Shown here: positions 8,399 through 17,707 of the stretch, one piece after another | Layout: every line of letters starts with the position of its first letter | Numbering within the stretch: position 1 is the first letter of the stretch | Source of the DNA: P36-A1 sp049478495 | GTDB lineage: Bacteria; Bacillota_I; Bacilli_A; JAJDGJ01 | Direction: 5' to 3' | NCBI RefSeq assembly: GCF_049478495.1 | Contig: NZ_CP168083.1 | Span: 930,001 to 994,000, forward strand | DNA length: 64,000 nucleotides | Notes under the pieces: generated by a model | What the model was told of the DNA's origin: nothing | Seen by the model: only the letters and a program-made list of their open reading frames with translations | Database searches by the model: none | Made by a program: the position numbers and the translations under genes

Positions 8399-9334
8399 TT
8401 AGTTAGACTCCCAATAAAACCAAGTTTTACTAAAATCTAAATTATCTAAATCACTTTGATCAATATAAAATTTCCCAATTCCCATATCGCCCCACATCAT
8501 TGAAAATTTACTAATGTCTGGTTCATTAAAGTTAGAATCTAGTGATAGAAGTAGTTTGTAATTATGATACTTTTCAGGTAAATTATATCTCAAATCTTTT
8601 TTTATATTTATTGGATAGCCACCAATAGTACTAGCAGAATCTAAATAATAATCTAGTATGCTGTCAAAATTATCTTTTTCAACATCATTTAATTCACTAA
8701 ACTTTACCTTGAATTCTTTTTCAAAATCAATTCCTTGAGAAACCAAAAATCTATTTTCAATAGAAAATTTCAAACCAACTTCACCTTTAATAGGACTTTC
8801 TTCAATATAATCATCTTCAAATAAATTTTTTATATCTTCAATATTATAATGAGGTTGAGATATATCTTCAATATAAATAACTTTGTAGCCTTTTCTAGAT
8901 AGTGGATTATTTACAGAAAAGCCTAAATAATAATCTGGATTATCAACACATAAAGTATAGGCACTATTTGGATCATTTTCATCTAATAGCTCAGTATAGC
9001 ATTGAATATTAGTTCCTTCTTTTTCAAAGTTAGGTTCAAATCCACAGTAAAATCCTAAAATTCCAGTATTAGGTAACAGTGAATTTTTAGGCAAGTCCGC
9101 TAAGTTTATCTGCATTAAAAAGTGAAGTGGCGTTCCATCATCCGTCGATGGATAATCATAATCTCTAGGCAAATAACCATGACCACCAATTTTACTATCT
9201 TTTACCTTTAAGTTAAAAGAGTGACTTGATTCTAAAACAATTGTTTCAAGTTTAGTACTACATATTTTCTCTGAAATATTTTTATCAAATTGGTTTTTTA
9301 TAATATTTAAGATTTCTAAATAATCTTCATCCAT
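8399..9334 (-). CDS. DUF1963 (YwqG-like) protein
   Basis: This 311-residue soluble protein shows the DUF1963/YwqG pattern. A GGHGYLPRDYDYPS-like region (about 53-66) leads into PLHFLMQINLADLP, then GILGFYCG, and it ends with a WFYWES tail containing many aromatic residues. The function of the family is not established. Members are scattered in Bacillota and often lie among toxin-immunity or stress loci. Here it stands alone, converging on the suf operon, with an M20 amidohydrolase upstream on the same strand. No signal peptide or membrane segment is seen. Confidence 0.85.
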   Translation of the reverse strand: MDEDYLEILNIIKNQFDKNISEKICSTKLETIVLESSHSFNLKVKDSKIGGHGYLPRDYDYPSTDDGTPLHFLMQINLADLPKNSLLPNTGILGFYCGFEPNFEKEGTNIQCYTELLDENDPNSAYTLCVDNPDYYLGFSVNNPLSRKGYKVIYIEDISQPHYNIEDIKNLFEDDYIEESPIKGEVGLKFSIENRFLVSQGIDFEKEFKVKFSELNDVEKDNFDSILDYYLDSASTIGGYPINIKKDLRYNLPEKYHNYKLLLSLDSNFNEPDISKFSMMWGDMGIGKFYIDQSDLDNLDFSKTWFYWESN

Positions 9335-9399
9335 GTCAATGCCCCCTTAATATTACGTATATTATATCAAATAAATTGTTTATAATAAGTTTACTTGCT

Positions 9400-10566
9400 T
9401 TATTTTTTATTTAAGAATTCTACTGCAACAGCACAAAGCCAGCTAAGTCCAATTACCATAGATTCTTCATCAATTTTAAATTTTTCATGATGAACAGGAT
9501 ATATAGCATCGATATCTTCATTTCTTACACCCAGCCAACCAATAGCTCCTTTAGTATATAAAAGATACTCAGAAAAATCTTCTGCCCCATTTAAAGCAGG
9601 TAAGCTTTTGACTTTAGAAATATCATAAATATCTGAAAATGTCTTAGTAGCAAAGTTAGCAATTTCAGCATCATTAATAACAGGTGATAATTCAACTCGT
9701 ATATCAACATTTGCTTCTACATTATACATACTTGCAACTGATTGAGCATATTCATTTATTTTTTGAAATACTACTTTTTGAACATCATAATTAAAATATC
9801 TAAATGTAAAATCTGTTTGAGCATATTTAGGAATGATATTAGGAACATCACCACTGTTGAAATGTCCACATGATAAAACAGCACTTTCATTTGGATTAAT
9901 AAACTTTGAAATAATTGAGTCAGCTTGTGTTACAAATGTTGCAGCAGCAAATAATGAATCTCTTGCTTTAAAAGGCTCAGAACTATGTCCACTTTCTCCA
10001 ATCCATTTTATATGAATTACATCTGCACCAGCAAACCTAGGACCTGAAGAACAATCAACTTCTCCAACCTCAAGTGAAGATGTCACATGTAATGCAAAAA
10101 TAGCATCAACATTTTCCATTGCTTGTTTAGCATATTTTGCAGTTTCAGCACCAACTTCTTCGGATTCTTGAAAGATAAGTCTAATACATCCATCAAATTG
10201 ATCAGTATTTTCACTTAATATTTTCGCAGCACCTAACAACATTGATGTATGAACATCATGTCCACAAGTATGAGCAACATTATCTACTAATGACTTATAC
10301 TCATAATTTGACTCTTCTTGCATCGGTAGTGCATCCATATCAGCTCTTAAAGCAAATATTTTAGAATTATCAACTAATCCATATATATTAGCAATGACAC
10401 TAGTATTATTAATTTTAGTATATTCAATATTTAAATCTTCTAGGCATTTAATAATCAATTCTTGTGTTTTAAATTCATGAGAACCAAGTTCTGGATACTG
10501 GTGAATTTTTCTTCTTAAATCTTTTACATATTCTTCTACTTGTTTAGATAAATGTTTATAATCCAT
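9400..10566 (-). CDS. M20-family amidohydrolase
   Basis: This 388-residue zinc amidohydrolase belongs to peptidase family M20 (hippurate hydrolase / N-acyl amino acid deacylase type). Metal-binding and catalytic signatures are seen: RADMDALPM near residue 77, HTCGHDVHTSML, QESEEVGAE with the catalytic Glu pair, and ALHVTSS. A dimerisation domain lies at about 180-295, and the last metal-site region is NGAEDFSEYL. Family members remove acyl groups from amino acids or acetyl-diaminopimelate. No dap genes lie nearby, so the substrate is open. Confidence 0.92.
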   Translation of the reverse strand: MDYKHLSKQVEEYVKDLRRKIHQYPELGSHEFKTQELIIKCLEDLNIEYTKINNTSVIANIYGLVDNSKIFALRADMDALPMQEESNYEYKSLVDNVAHTCGHDVHTSMLLGAAKILSENTDQFDGCIRLIFQESEEVGAETAKYAKQAMENVDAIFALHVTSSLEVGEVDCSSGPRFAGADVIHIKWIGESGHSSEPFKARDSLFAAATFVTQADSIISKFINPNESAVLSCGHFNSGDVPNIIPKYAQTDFTFRYFNYDVQKVVFQKINEYAQSVASMYNVEANVDIRVELSPVINDAEIANFATKTFSDIYDISKVKSLPALNGAEDFSEYLLYTKGAIGWLGVRNEDIDAIYPVHHEKFKIDEESMVIGLSWLCAVAVEFLNKK

Positions 10567-10604
10567 AATCTACTCCTTTTGTAATAATGAATTTTAAATT
10601 ATAA

Positions 10605-10633
10605 TAAAAAAAGATTATATATAATAATCCTTT
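10605..10633 (-). terminator. Weak terminator-like hairpin
   Basis: GATTAT/ATAATC with an A-tract on the left gives a T-rich tail on the minus strand, just after the stop of the gene at 10632. The stem has little G+C, so confidence is low. Confidence 0.4.
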
Positions 10634-10856
10634 AGTAATAAGAAATTCTAACAATACTACTTGTATTTACAATATGATTTTTAAGAACTGAATAATCATC
10701 ATCTTTAATAATAGTAATAAATTTATTATTTAAAATAACACTTAAATCATTTGCTGTGAAGTCTTTTATTGAAATTCCATTAATAATACTGTTTCCATCT
10801 AGAGTAATCATATTATGATCAGCTCCAGCATTTAAAATAATAACTATTTTTGTCAT
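10632..10856 (-). CDS. Small hypothetical protein
   Basis: This 74-residue protein of unknown function is predicted soluble. It is rich in Ile, Asn and Asp, with an alternating hydrophobic pattern that suggests mostly beta structure. It follows the gene at 10871 with a 14-bp gap and an AAGGAGA ribosome-binding site, so the two probably form one transcript. I recognise no family. Confidence 0.6.
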   Translation of the reverse strand: MTKIVIILNAGADHNMITLDGNSIINGISIKDFTANDLSVILNNKFITIIKDDDYSVLKNHIVNTSSIVRISYY

Positions 10857-10870
10857 ATATTCTCCTTAAT

Positions 10871-11260
10871 TTAAGCAATAATTGTTTTTTTCTCTAAAGT
10901 AATTGTAATTATTTGATCAATGAACATTAACAATTGTCTATGAAATGCAACATAATCTAAACCACTTGTATGTTCTACATTTTGAAGAATAACAACATCT
11001 TGATTATAATTATTTTCAAAGATATCGTTTACTTCTACAGAGTCTGCATGCTTAAATACTTTTTCAACTAAAGATACATCAACATCAAATTCCTTATTGT
11101 TGTTGTATCTAATATCTGCAATAACATCATCAAAAAAATAAGCAAACTCAGCTTTATAAATACCACTTGCAGTATTAATGACAATTAAATAATCTTGGTA
11201 TGATTTATCAACTCTATTTAATTTACCTAGTAAATTAACCATTGAACTTTTAGCATTCAT
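10871..11260 (-). CDS. Hypothetical protein
   Basis: This 129-residue protein of unknown family has no membrane segment. Predicted strands (DYLIVINTASGIYKAEFAYFF) come first, then a helix-rich C-terminal part (FHRQLLMFIDQIITITLE). It is the upstream partner of the 74-residue gene at 10632 and is preceded by GAGGTAT. Both small proteins lie between metabolic and competence genes. Nothing in the neighbourhood assigns a role. Confidence 0.65.
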   Translation of the reverse strand: MNAKSSMVNLLGKLNRVDKSYQDYLIVINTASGIYKAEFAYFFDDVIADIRYNNNKEFDVDVSLVEKVFKHADSVEVNDIFENNYNQDVVILQNVEHTSGLDYVAFHRQLLMFIDQIITITLEKKTIIA

Positions 11261-11337
11261 ATTTATACCTCATTTCCATATATATTAATATTATTATATC
11301 AAAAAAAAAGTCTGTATAGTTTATTTATGCGATACAT

Positions 11338-11916
11338 TTATTTTTTTAAGTTATGAATGTACTTATTATTATTATATTTGTGTCGTTGAATATATTTAGC
11401 TAAGCTATAGCTTAAATATATTCCATAATAGGTATAAAATATTACATATAAAATATAATAAACAGTATAATCAAGAGGTTGTCTATTGTAAGTAATTAAC
11501 ATTGATAATGTATTAATTAAAACATTAGAAACAATCACAACAATCATCAATATAAATAAAAATCGATAATCAATATATTTTAAATTCTTAATATTTCCAA
11601 CAAACATTAGATGATGTTCTCTAATATACTTGTAGGCAAATGTAACAATTACTAACATAACTAATGCAGCTAAAAAAAGAGTAGTTATAAAGTAACCTGG
11701 TATCATTGCATGCAAGTTTGATATTAAAACATATATAATAGCTGCTGAAGAATAATATAGTAAAACAGGAACTAAAATTATTAAATAAAGATATGTTAGA
11801 ATAATTCCTATTTGATTCTTGTTATTTCTTGTATTTATTTTATAGATAATTTTAAAAAGTATGATACTAGTAATCAAACTAACTATAAAAGCAACTATGT
11901 ATTCCATAAATATCAC
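11338..11916 (-). CDS. Hypothetical integral membrane protein
   Basis: This 192-residue protein has about five membrane-spanning stretches: about 5-25, 37-60, 75-100, 118-140 and 150-175. Each loop is short, and the C-terminus is basic (RHKYNNNKYIHNLKK). No catalytic or transport motif was recognised. It reads away from comGA and has its own ribosome-binding site (AGAGGTGAT) before the ATG at 11916. It may be a lineage-specific membrane protein. Confidence 0.7.
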   Translation of the reverse strand: MIFMEYIVAFIVSLITSIILFKIIYKINTRNNKNQIGIILTYLYLIILVPVLLYYSSAAIIYVLISNLHAMIPGYFITTLFLAALVMLVIVTFAYKYIREHHLMFVGNIKNLKYIDYRFLFILMIVVIVSNVLINTLSMLITYNRQPLDYTVYYILYVIFYTYYGIYLSYSLAKYIQRHKYNNNKYIHNLKK

Positions 11917-12265
11917 CTCTAGTATAATTATAACCTTTTCTTTTTTGAATTAAAACAAAATTTGTTCTTTTTTTGAACATTTTTTCTTTAAAATGGTTTA
12001 AACTAGGGTATTCTTACTTGCAGTAAGTATATTATTAATTGTTATACATGATATTTAGAATACAAAAGAATAAATTATAGAATAATTATAACTGAAAAGT
12101 AAAAATTGATTATTAGACTATAGAAAAAAGAAGCGTTAATCAATAATAAGATTGAAATATAAACATATAATTGAGAGATGTTTTATTTTTTTTAAAAACT
12201 TTAATTATTTTAAAGTTATTAGGAATAATGTTAGTTCTAGCCTAATATAGGTAGGTGATAAAGAC
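11917..12265. other. Divergent intergenic region before comGA
   Basis: About 349 bp with no credible open frame. It holds a TTGTTC-T7-GAACA dyad at 11962, an imperfect TACTTGCAGTAAGTA palindrome near 12015, and the GGAATA motif shared with comGC close to the comGA start. It presumably carries competence control, but no known ComK or ComX box was recognised. Confidence 0.5.
12222..12248 (+). promoter_or_regulatory. Candidate competence promoter of comGA
   Basis: GGAATA starts exactly 44 bp before the comGA ATG, with TAATAT 15 bp after it. The same GGAATA stands exactly 44 bp before the comGC ATG at the second com locus. It may be recognised by an alternative sigma factor. This is inferred from two or three sites in AT-rich DNA and is therefore tentative. 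Confidence 0.35.
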
Positions 12266-13219
12266 ATGAATAAGATTTTTAATTTAATTATTACAACAGC
12301 AATTAAAACAAATAGCAGTGATATACATTTTGAAGAAAATTCAAATAATACTGATATATTATTTAGACAGTATGGCAGTATCAAGAAGGGTACAAGTCTT
12401 GAAAATACAAAAGGAAATATAATTAATTATATAGTTTATAAAGCTAATTTAGATGTTTTAAATAATTATAATTTGAATACTGGTATGATTCACTATGAAT
12501 ATGAAAATAGAATTATTAATCTACGCATTAGTTTAATCTCTAATAACATGCAAAGAAGTATTGTAATTAGAGTAATTAACAATCATAAAAAAATACTAAT
12601 AAATAAGCTATGCTTTCTTAAAAATAATTCAGATAATATTAAAAAGATTATCTACATGGATAGTGGTTTGATATTAATATGTGGGAAAACTGGTAGTGGT
12701 AAAACAACTACTTTATATAGCTTAATTGAAGAGTTAAAAAAATCTAAAAGAGTAGTTACTGTTGAAAATCCAATAGAAAGAAATATTGATGGTATAACAC
12801 AAATTGATTTGTCAAAAAAGAAGATAAGTAGCTCAATTGCTTTAATGCAAATACTTAGACATGATCCTGATGTAATAGTATATGGTGAAATAAGAAATCA
12901 GGATGAACTTAAAAATGTAGTACATGCAGCTTTATCAGGACATTTAGTAATTTCAACAATGCATGCAATAAATAGCAAGCATGTAATTAGTAAAATTAAG
13001 TCTTTAGAAATACCAGCAGATGAAATATATGCAGTTCTTAATTTAATATTATATCAACAAATTTTTTATACCAAAAATAATAATCCAACCATTGTCTTAG
13101 AAAAAATAGAAGCAAATGAAATAGAAAAGATTTTAAATAATGAAATTGTAAATATCGCAAGTATACAAGATCAAATTTCTCATTATATCAAAAGGGGTGA
13201 TTTATATAAAGGTAAGTAA
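12266..13219 (+). CDS. comGA: ComGA, competence pilus assembly ATPase
   Basis: This secretion ATPase of the PulE/GspE family powers assembly of the competence pseudopilus. In its 317 residues, Walker A is GKTGSGKT (140-147). The Asp box is VENPIERNIDGITQ, Walker B is DPDVIVYGEIRN, and the His box is HAALSGHLVISTMH. The length fits ComGA rather than the longer type II or type IV pilus ATPases. It overlaps comGB by 23 bp. The pilin genes that normally follow are not here but at 28.7 kb. Confidence 0.93.
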   Translation: MNKIFNLIITTAIKTNSSDIHFEENSNNTDILFRQYGSIKKGTSLENTKGNIINYIVYKANLDVLNNYNLNTGMIHYEYENRIINLRISLISNNMQRSIVIRVINNHKKILINKLCFLKNNSDNIKKIIYMDSGLILICGKTGSGKTTTLYSLIEELKKSKRVVTVENPIERNIDGITQIDLSKKKISSSIALMQILRHDPDVIVYGEIRNQDELKNVVHAALSGHLVISTMHAINSKHVISKIKSLEIPADEIYAVLNLILYQQIFYTKNNNPTIVLEKIEANEIEKILNNEIVNIASIQDQISHYIKRGDLYKGK

Positions 13220-14195
13220 AAATCAAAAATTAAGGCTGTTAGCAAGTTTATATGAAAATGATCCAAACATCATAGAGTGTTTAATAATATTAAAGTCTTT
13301 AGAAATTATTGATGATAAGTTATTAAATAAAATAAAACTAGAATTAGAAATAGAAAGTAACTTTAAAGTTGTTTTATTAGCCTTCAAGATAGATGAAAAA
13401 CTAATTAGTAAAATAATATTTCTTTCTAAGTATCATACATTAGATAATGCAATAGTAATTGCTTTAGACTATGAAGAATATATGAAAAAGATAAAAAAAG
13501 AAATAGTTTCAAGTTTAATTTATCCATTAATATTAATCATATCTACTTTAATAACAATACAATTTATTATTCAAGGTATTCTTCCAAAAATAAGCATAAT
13601 AAATCCAAAAGCATTTGAAGAATACAGCTTTTTAATAAATGTAATTGAAACAATACCAATAATATCACTAGCAATAATTATAACTTGTATTGTTGTAGTT
13701 ATTAATTATATTTTTTTAAAATACAAAAATCCAAACTTATTATTAAAAATTATAAAAAGTAATATGTTTACTTTAAAAATTCAAGCATCATTATTTACAT
13801 ATAATATTGCCACAATGCTAAATGAAATGCTAGTGCATGATGATTTAAGTGAAAATGTATTATATCAATGTAAAGAATACAACAGTAATGTATTGTCAAA
13901 AATAATCATTAATAACATCTTATTAGATTTAGAAAAAGGTCTAGAATTAAATGTTATTATAAAAGATTGTATTTTTATAACTAATGACTATAAAAATATA
14001 ATGTACATGAGCAATGATTCAGATAAGTTAAATTCATTATCTAAACAGTTTATTCAATTTAAAACAGAAAAGTATCAACAAAATTTAAAAAGATCTATTA
14101 GTATATTTGTACCATTAATTATTTTATTATGCTCTGTCATAGTAATCTTATTATATATCTTAATAATGATACCAGCATTGAATTTTGAAATTTAA
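13197..14195 (+). CDS. comGB: ComGB, competence pilus platform protein
   Basis: This inner-membrane platform protein of the type II secretion F family anchors the ComGA ATPase. In 332 residues there are hydrophobic segments near 105-130, 148-172 and 305-328, matching the family's three-segment topology. The sequence is strongly diverged and Ile/Lys/Asn rich. The start is a GTG inside comGA, since no later start keeps the conserved N-terminal domain. A terminator follows immediately, so the operon ends here without the pilin genes. Confidence 0.87.
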   Translation: MIYIKVSKNQKLRLLASLYENDPNIIECLIILKSLEIIDDKLLNKIKLELEIESNFKVVLLAFKIDEKLISKIIFLSKYHTLDNAIVIALDYEEYMKKIKKEIVSSLIYPLILIISTLITIQFIIQGILPKISIINPKAFEEYSFLINVIETIPIISLAIIITCIVVVINYIFLKYKNPNLLLKIIKSNMFTLKIQASLFTYNIATMLNEMLVHDDLSENVLYQCKEYNSNVLSKIIINNILLDLEKGLELNVIIKDCIFITNDYKNIMYMSNDSDKLNSLSKQFIQFKTEKYQQNLKRSISIFVPLIILLCSVIVILLYILIMIPALNFEI

Positions 14196-14222
14196 AAAGT
14201 AGCGATTATTAATCGCTACTTT
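14196..14222 (+). terminator. Terminator after comGB
   Basis: A perfect dyad AAAGTAGCGATTA/TAATCGCTACTTT with one central base overlaps the comGB stop. It closes the comGA-GB operon. Confidence 0.8.
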
Positions 14223-14229
14223 AGTGTTA

Positions 14230-14403
14230 TTATTTAATTAATTCATCTCTTAATTTATCGATGTAAATTTGCATTAAAACTAACTTATCTTCAGTTGTTG
14301 GTGTACCAACTTCATTAAAATATTTCTTCATAGTATCTTCTAATGATTGAGTTTTAATATCCATTTCATCAAAAATATTATCTAAAATTTCTTGTGCTGC
14401 CAT
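14230..14403 (-). CDS. Small acidic helical protein, 57 residues
   Basis: This open frame is preceded by a full consensus ribosome-binding site (AGGAGG) 7-8 bases before the ATG, the best one in this region. The product is charged and predicted to be almost entirely helical, from MAAQEILDNIFDEM to IYIDKLRDELIK, with a GTPTT break in the middle. I recognise no family. It lies alone between the comGB terminator and a lipoprotein gene. The strong ribosome-binding site and clean codon use make it likely to be real. Confidence 0.65.
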   Translation of the reverse strand: MAAQEILDNIFDEMDIKTQSLEDTMKKYFNEVGTPTTEDKLVLMQIYIDKLRDELIK

Positions 14404-14498
14404 AATAAATACCTCCTGTTTATATAATCTTTGTAACTAAATATATTATATAAAATGTTATTGACTAAGTAAAATGATTTACTTTTTATACTTGTGTT

Positions 14499-15323
14499 TT
14501 AAATAGAAATTGTATTATCTTTATATGAAATATTTAGTGAATTTGAAGTGATTTCAATTTCTAAATTATCAAGTGTTACTATTTCTTTACCATTGTTATT
14601 TTCCATTTTATCAATTATTTCATCAAAATATTTTTCAATATCTATATTGTCATTATCAAAGCCATTTAATGCAATAATTGAAAGGGCGCTTGCATATACT
14701 AAATCTACTCGCACTGATCTATTTATTTCAGAGAAAGCACTCATTTCAAGTGACAATACATTGTTATCATCATCGATTACAAAGGTACCTTTGCCAGTGT
14801 CGTTTACATAAAAATTAACTATATAAAAACTAGGTGCATACCTATCAATGTTAGCTAATTTAATTACAATATCCTCTGTATCTACTAATTCTTTCATTAA
14901 GGCATCTACAAACGCATTATTAATTGATTTTAAATCAGATGAATATTGATAATTTGGGCTCACTACATTAGCTTGTTTAATTATTGTTAATGATAATTCA
15001 TTTAGTATATCACTAATTTTAGGGTTATTTTCACTCATTAAAGATACTTCATCTAATAACTCATTAGTAATATTTTCAATATATTGAATATTTTCTTTAT
15101 TGTTGTTGTAAACAATATCTTTTGCTTCTATAAATTCTTGACATACTCTATTATATTCTTCATCAGTAATTCCCATATTATCTAATGATTTCAAATAATC
15201 AAAGCATACTTGCTTTTGCGTTGACATGACACTATCCCAATTTATTTGTGAATCGACTAGCTTATTTCCACATCCACAAAGCATCAATGAAATTAATAGA
15301 AGAACTATTAATTTATTTTTCAT
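14499..15323 (-). CDS. Putative lipoprotein of unknown function
   Basis: The start at 15323 is chosen over an upstream ATG at 15341 because AGGTGG precedes it and it gives a standard lipoprotein signal peptide: MKNKL, a hydrophobic core, then the lipobox LCGC. The mature part (about 255 residues) is Asn/Asp/Ile rich and mixed helix and strand, with the central piece YIVNFYVNDTGKGTFVIDDD probably forming a beta sheet. It should be anchored outside the membrane. No family was recognised and the neighbours are also unknown. Confidence 0.75.
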   Translation of the reverse strand: MKNKLIVLLLISLMLCGCGNKLVDSQINWDSVMSTQKQVCFDYLKSLDNMGITDEEYNRVCQEFIEAKDIVYNNNKENIQYIENITNELLDEVSLMSENNPKISDILNELSLTIIKQANVVSPNYQYSSDLKSINNAFVDALMKELVDTEDIVIKLANIDRYAPSFYIVNFYVNDTGKGTFVIDDDNNVLSLEMSAFSEINRSVRVDLVYASALSIIALNGFDNDNIDIEKYFDEIIDKMENNNGKEIVTLDNLEIEITSNSLNISYKDNTISI

Positions 15324-15440
15324 TTTGCCACCTAACCTCATTTTTACTCATTTTTAAATTATATACATTAAATTATAACAATTTCTTAACAATATTACAA
15401 TGCATATATATATTATTCTATATTTGAACTAAATATGTGT

Positions 15441-15479
15441 AAAAAAAAGACATAAAAGTAATTTCTACTAGTATGTCTT
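15441..15479 (-). terminator. Terminator-like hairpin
   Basis: AAGACATA..TATGTCTT with an inner AGTA/TACT pair, and an A-tract giving a T-tract on the minus strand, lies just after the gene ending at 15486. Confidence 0.7.
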
Positions 15480-15485
15480 ATACTA

Positions 15486-16157
15486 TTAATCTTTATAAAC
15501 AACTTGTAAAGATAGTTCATATGGGTGGTAATCAGAGTAGGCTGTTAATTGATTTAATTCATTAGGTTTGATATATTTATATTTACCATACTTAAACTTT
15601 ACTCCAAAAAAGATTATTTTATTATAGTTTTTCATTATTTCTTCACTATCTTCTTTATTTAAATAGCCCATTTTTAAATAGCCAAATTTAGACAATCCAT
15701 AAATGGATAACTGAGAAGTTTGAAAAACGCCTGATCCATTGTACTTAAGCATTAAGTCAGTGATATATAAAGACTGATTAAATTCATAAAGTCTAATTCT
15801 TTGATAATATAAATTTTTTTTCATGTCTTCAGATGATAATCCGTTGAATGGCTTTTTATCAACTGGTCTATTATGTTTCACAACATTATTAATATCTACT
15901 TGGAAGTTATTAGTACTTTTTATTTGATAGGTAGCAAACATTGATTCATCAAATTTATTTTGATCAAGTAATTGTTGATTGTTTTTTAAATAGATAGCTT
16001 CATCATTTCTTTTTTTCTCAGCATAGTTGGATAAAATAGTGTAAAGTAAAATACTTAAAATAGCAAAAATAGATATTGTTAGCCAAGAAGTAGGAATTAA
16101 TGTAAATGCAATTAATAGTATTGCATATAAAATTACTGTTAATATAATCAAATTCAT
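15486..16157 (-). CDS. Membrane-anchored hypothetical protein
   Basis: In this 223-residue protein, two adjacent hydrophobic segments (about 3-21 and 24-44) form an N-terminal hairpin anchor. A soluble domain of about 175 residues follows, with many Tyr and Lys. It contains paired strand-like stretches around SLYITDLMLKYNGSGVF and KIIFFGVKFKYGKYK. The soluble part is probably cytoplasmic given the positive residues after the second segment. No known domain was recognised. It has its own terminator downstream. Confidence 0.7.
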   Translation of the reverse strand: MNLIILTVILYAILLIAFTLIPTSWLTISIFAILSILLYTILSNYAEKKRNDEAIYLKNNQQLLDQNKFDESMFATYQIKSTNNFQVDINNVVKHNRPVDKKPFNGLSSEDMKKNLYYQRIRLYEFNQSLYITDLMLKYNGSGVFQTSQLSIYGLSKFGYLKMGYLNKEDSEEIMKNYNKIIFFGVKFKYGKYKYIKPNELNQLTAYSDYHPYELSLQVVYKD

Positions 16158-16295
16158 TTACATCACTCCATTCCTTTAAGATAAATTATATTATAACAAA
16201 CTTTAGCAATAATTTTAATAATTTAGTATATTTTTATCATAAATTATAGCTTTTTTTATCAATTTCACTAATAATAAGCTAATAATGGCCTATAT

Positions 16296-16328
16296 AAAAA
16301 ACTGATTGATTAATATCAAACAGTTTTT
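16296..16328 (-). terminator. Terminator-like hairpin
   Basis: AAAAACTG/CAGTTTTT with inner TTGAT/ATCAA pairing lies 4 bp after the stop of the gene at 16333 on the minus strand. Confidence 0.7.
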
Positions 16329-16332
16329 AACA

Positions 16333-17049
16333 TTATTCAATTGCATCATAGATAATATTTCCATTGCAAACACTAAACACAGTTTCAGAGTCTGCTACTA
16401 CATTAAAAATAATGCCACATTCATCAACATTATTGTTACTGACATCACTACTTAATTCCAAAATATTTTTCTTAGTTAGATTAAATATATCTGCTTTGGT
16501 TAAGGTGCTAATATCATTCTTTAAAGCAATTTCATCTGTGATATTATTAAAGTCTAAAGCAACTATAATTTTATTTTCATTTTCACTTAAATTAACTACT
16601 GCACTGTAATTATTATCGTTAATTGCATTTTCAACATTATTAATTGAGTCATTAGTTAAAGTCTCTTTAGTATTATCTTTAGTCTGCTTGTTTGTAACAG
16701 TATTATCTTTTGTCTGCTCATTATTAGATTTTATATCTTCTTCAGAATTTTTTACTTTATCTTTTTCTTTTGCAATAGTAGTATTGCTTTCTTTTATTTC
16801 TTCAGAAGTATTAGATTCTTTTTGTGCATCATCAACATTATCTTCATTTTTAATTTCTATAGTTTTATCATCATTTTGCATTTTATCAAATTCGATATCT
16901 TCTTTAGTGATTTTTGTATTAGAAATAATAATTGAGCTAGTATTATCTTTATTTTTGCTAATCCCAATAATACATATTACTAAGAGAATAGTTAAAATTA
17001 AAACAATAATTAGATTAATATAGTCATAGGTTTTTTTCCAATGTATCAT
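16333..17049 (-). CDS. Single-pass membrane protein with long charged linker
   Basis: One membrane segment (about 11-31) near the N-terminus is followed by about 110 residues of low-complexity charged sequence rich in Glu, Asp, Lys, Asn and Thr, including the repeated QTKDNT. A compact C-terminal domain of about 90 residues begins near SAVVNLSENENKI and contains two Cys (one in DECGII, one in SVCNG). The layout suggests an extracellular domain held away from the membrane on a flexible stalk. No family was recognised, so the function is unknown. Confidence 0.7.
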   Translation of the reverse strand: MIHWKKTYDYINLIIVLILTILLVICIIGISKNKDNTSSIIISNTKITKEDIEFDKMQNDDKTIEIKNEDNVDDAQKESNTSEEIKESNTTIAKEKDKVKNSEEDIKSNNEQTKDNTVTNKQTKDNTKETLTNDSINNVENAINDNNYSAVVNLSENENKIIVALDFNNITDEIALKNDISTLTKADIFNLTKKNILELSSDVSNNNVDECGIIFNVVADSETVFSVCNGNIIYDAIE

Positions 17050-17201
17050 AGCGTTTCTCCTTAAAACAAAATATATTATATGTAAATATAATATGCCCTA
17101 AGTATATAATACAATGTTTACAAAATTAATACAATGTTATTTTTGAATTTATTTTTTAAGTGTAGACTTATTATAAGGTTAAATTTATATTAATAAGAAA
17201 A

Positions 17202-17642
17202 TTATAGATATTTATTTAGATCATCTTGTTCTAACTCTAATTTTCGATGCTGTGAGGCACTAATGTGTACTGTAGTTGTTGGAGTATAATCTATTATTAA
17301 TTGATCTAATAATTTCTTGGCTTCTTTTTCTGATTTGACTTCTTCTATATTTTTTAAATAGTTTAGTTTTTCATCATTTTTAATAGTAGGGATTGTTACA
17401 ATATATTTTATTAAATCTTGTACATTTTTAATTGTATACATAGTAGGATATAAAATTCCTGTAGAAATGTATAGCTTATTCATATAAATGTTCAATTCTG
17501 AATTTAAGATTTCATTCAAATCAAAGTCATTGATTAAAGATATAACTGTCTCTTCAATATTTAGATTTTTTATTTTAGCTATGGCTATGATTTTTTTGAA
17601 TTCTAAATCATTTAAATTTATTAGTAGTTCTTGCTTTTCCAT
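17202..17642 (-). CDS. Hypothetical soluble protein
   Basis: This 146-residue protein without membrane segments is predicted largely helical and rich in Leu, Ile, Asn and Lys. The C-terminal part contains TTTVHISASQHRKLELEQDD. It sits 65 bp downstream of the S24-like repressor gene on the same strand. I recognise no domain. Co-transcription with the repressor is possible but not shown by overlap. Confidence 0.6.
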   Translation of the reverse strand: MEKQELLINLNDLEFKKIIAIAKIKNLNIEETVISLINDFDLNEILNSELNIYMNKLYISTGILYPTMYTIKNVQDLIKYIVTIPTIKNDEKLNYLKNIEEVKSEKEAKKLLDQLIIDYTPTTTVHISASQHRKLELEQDDLNKYL

Positions 17643-17707
17643 ATTTAATCCTCTTTTCCATATTTAATGCTCTTTTCTAAATCTTAGTTAATAAGTTACT
17701 ACATTAA

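Noticed and set aside
11962..11979. TTGTTC-T7-GAACA dyad upstream of comGA as a terminator or operator
   Set aside because: The arms are only 5-6 bp in AT-rich DNA, no gene ends there, and no second copy was seen at comGC.
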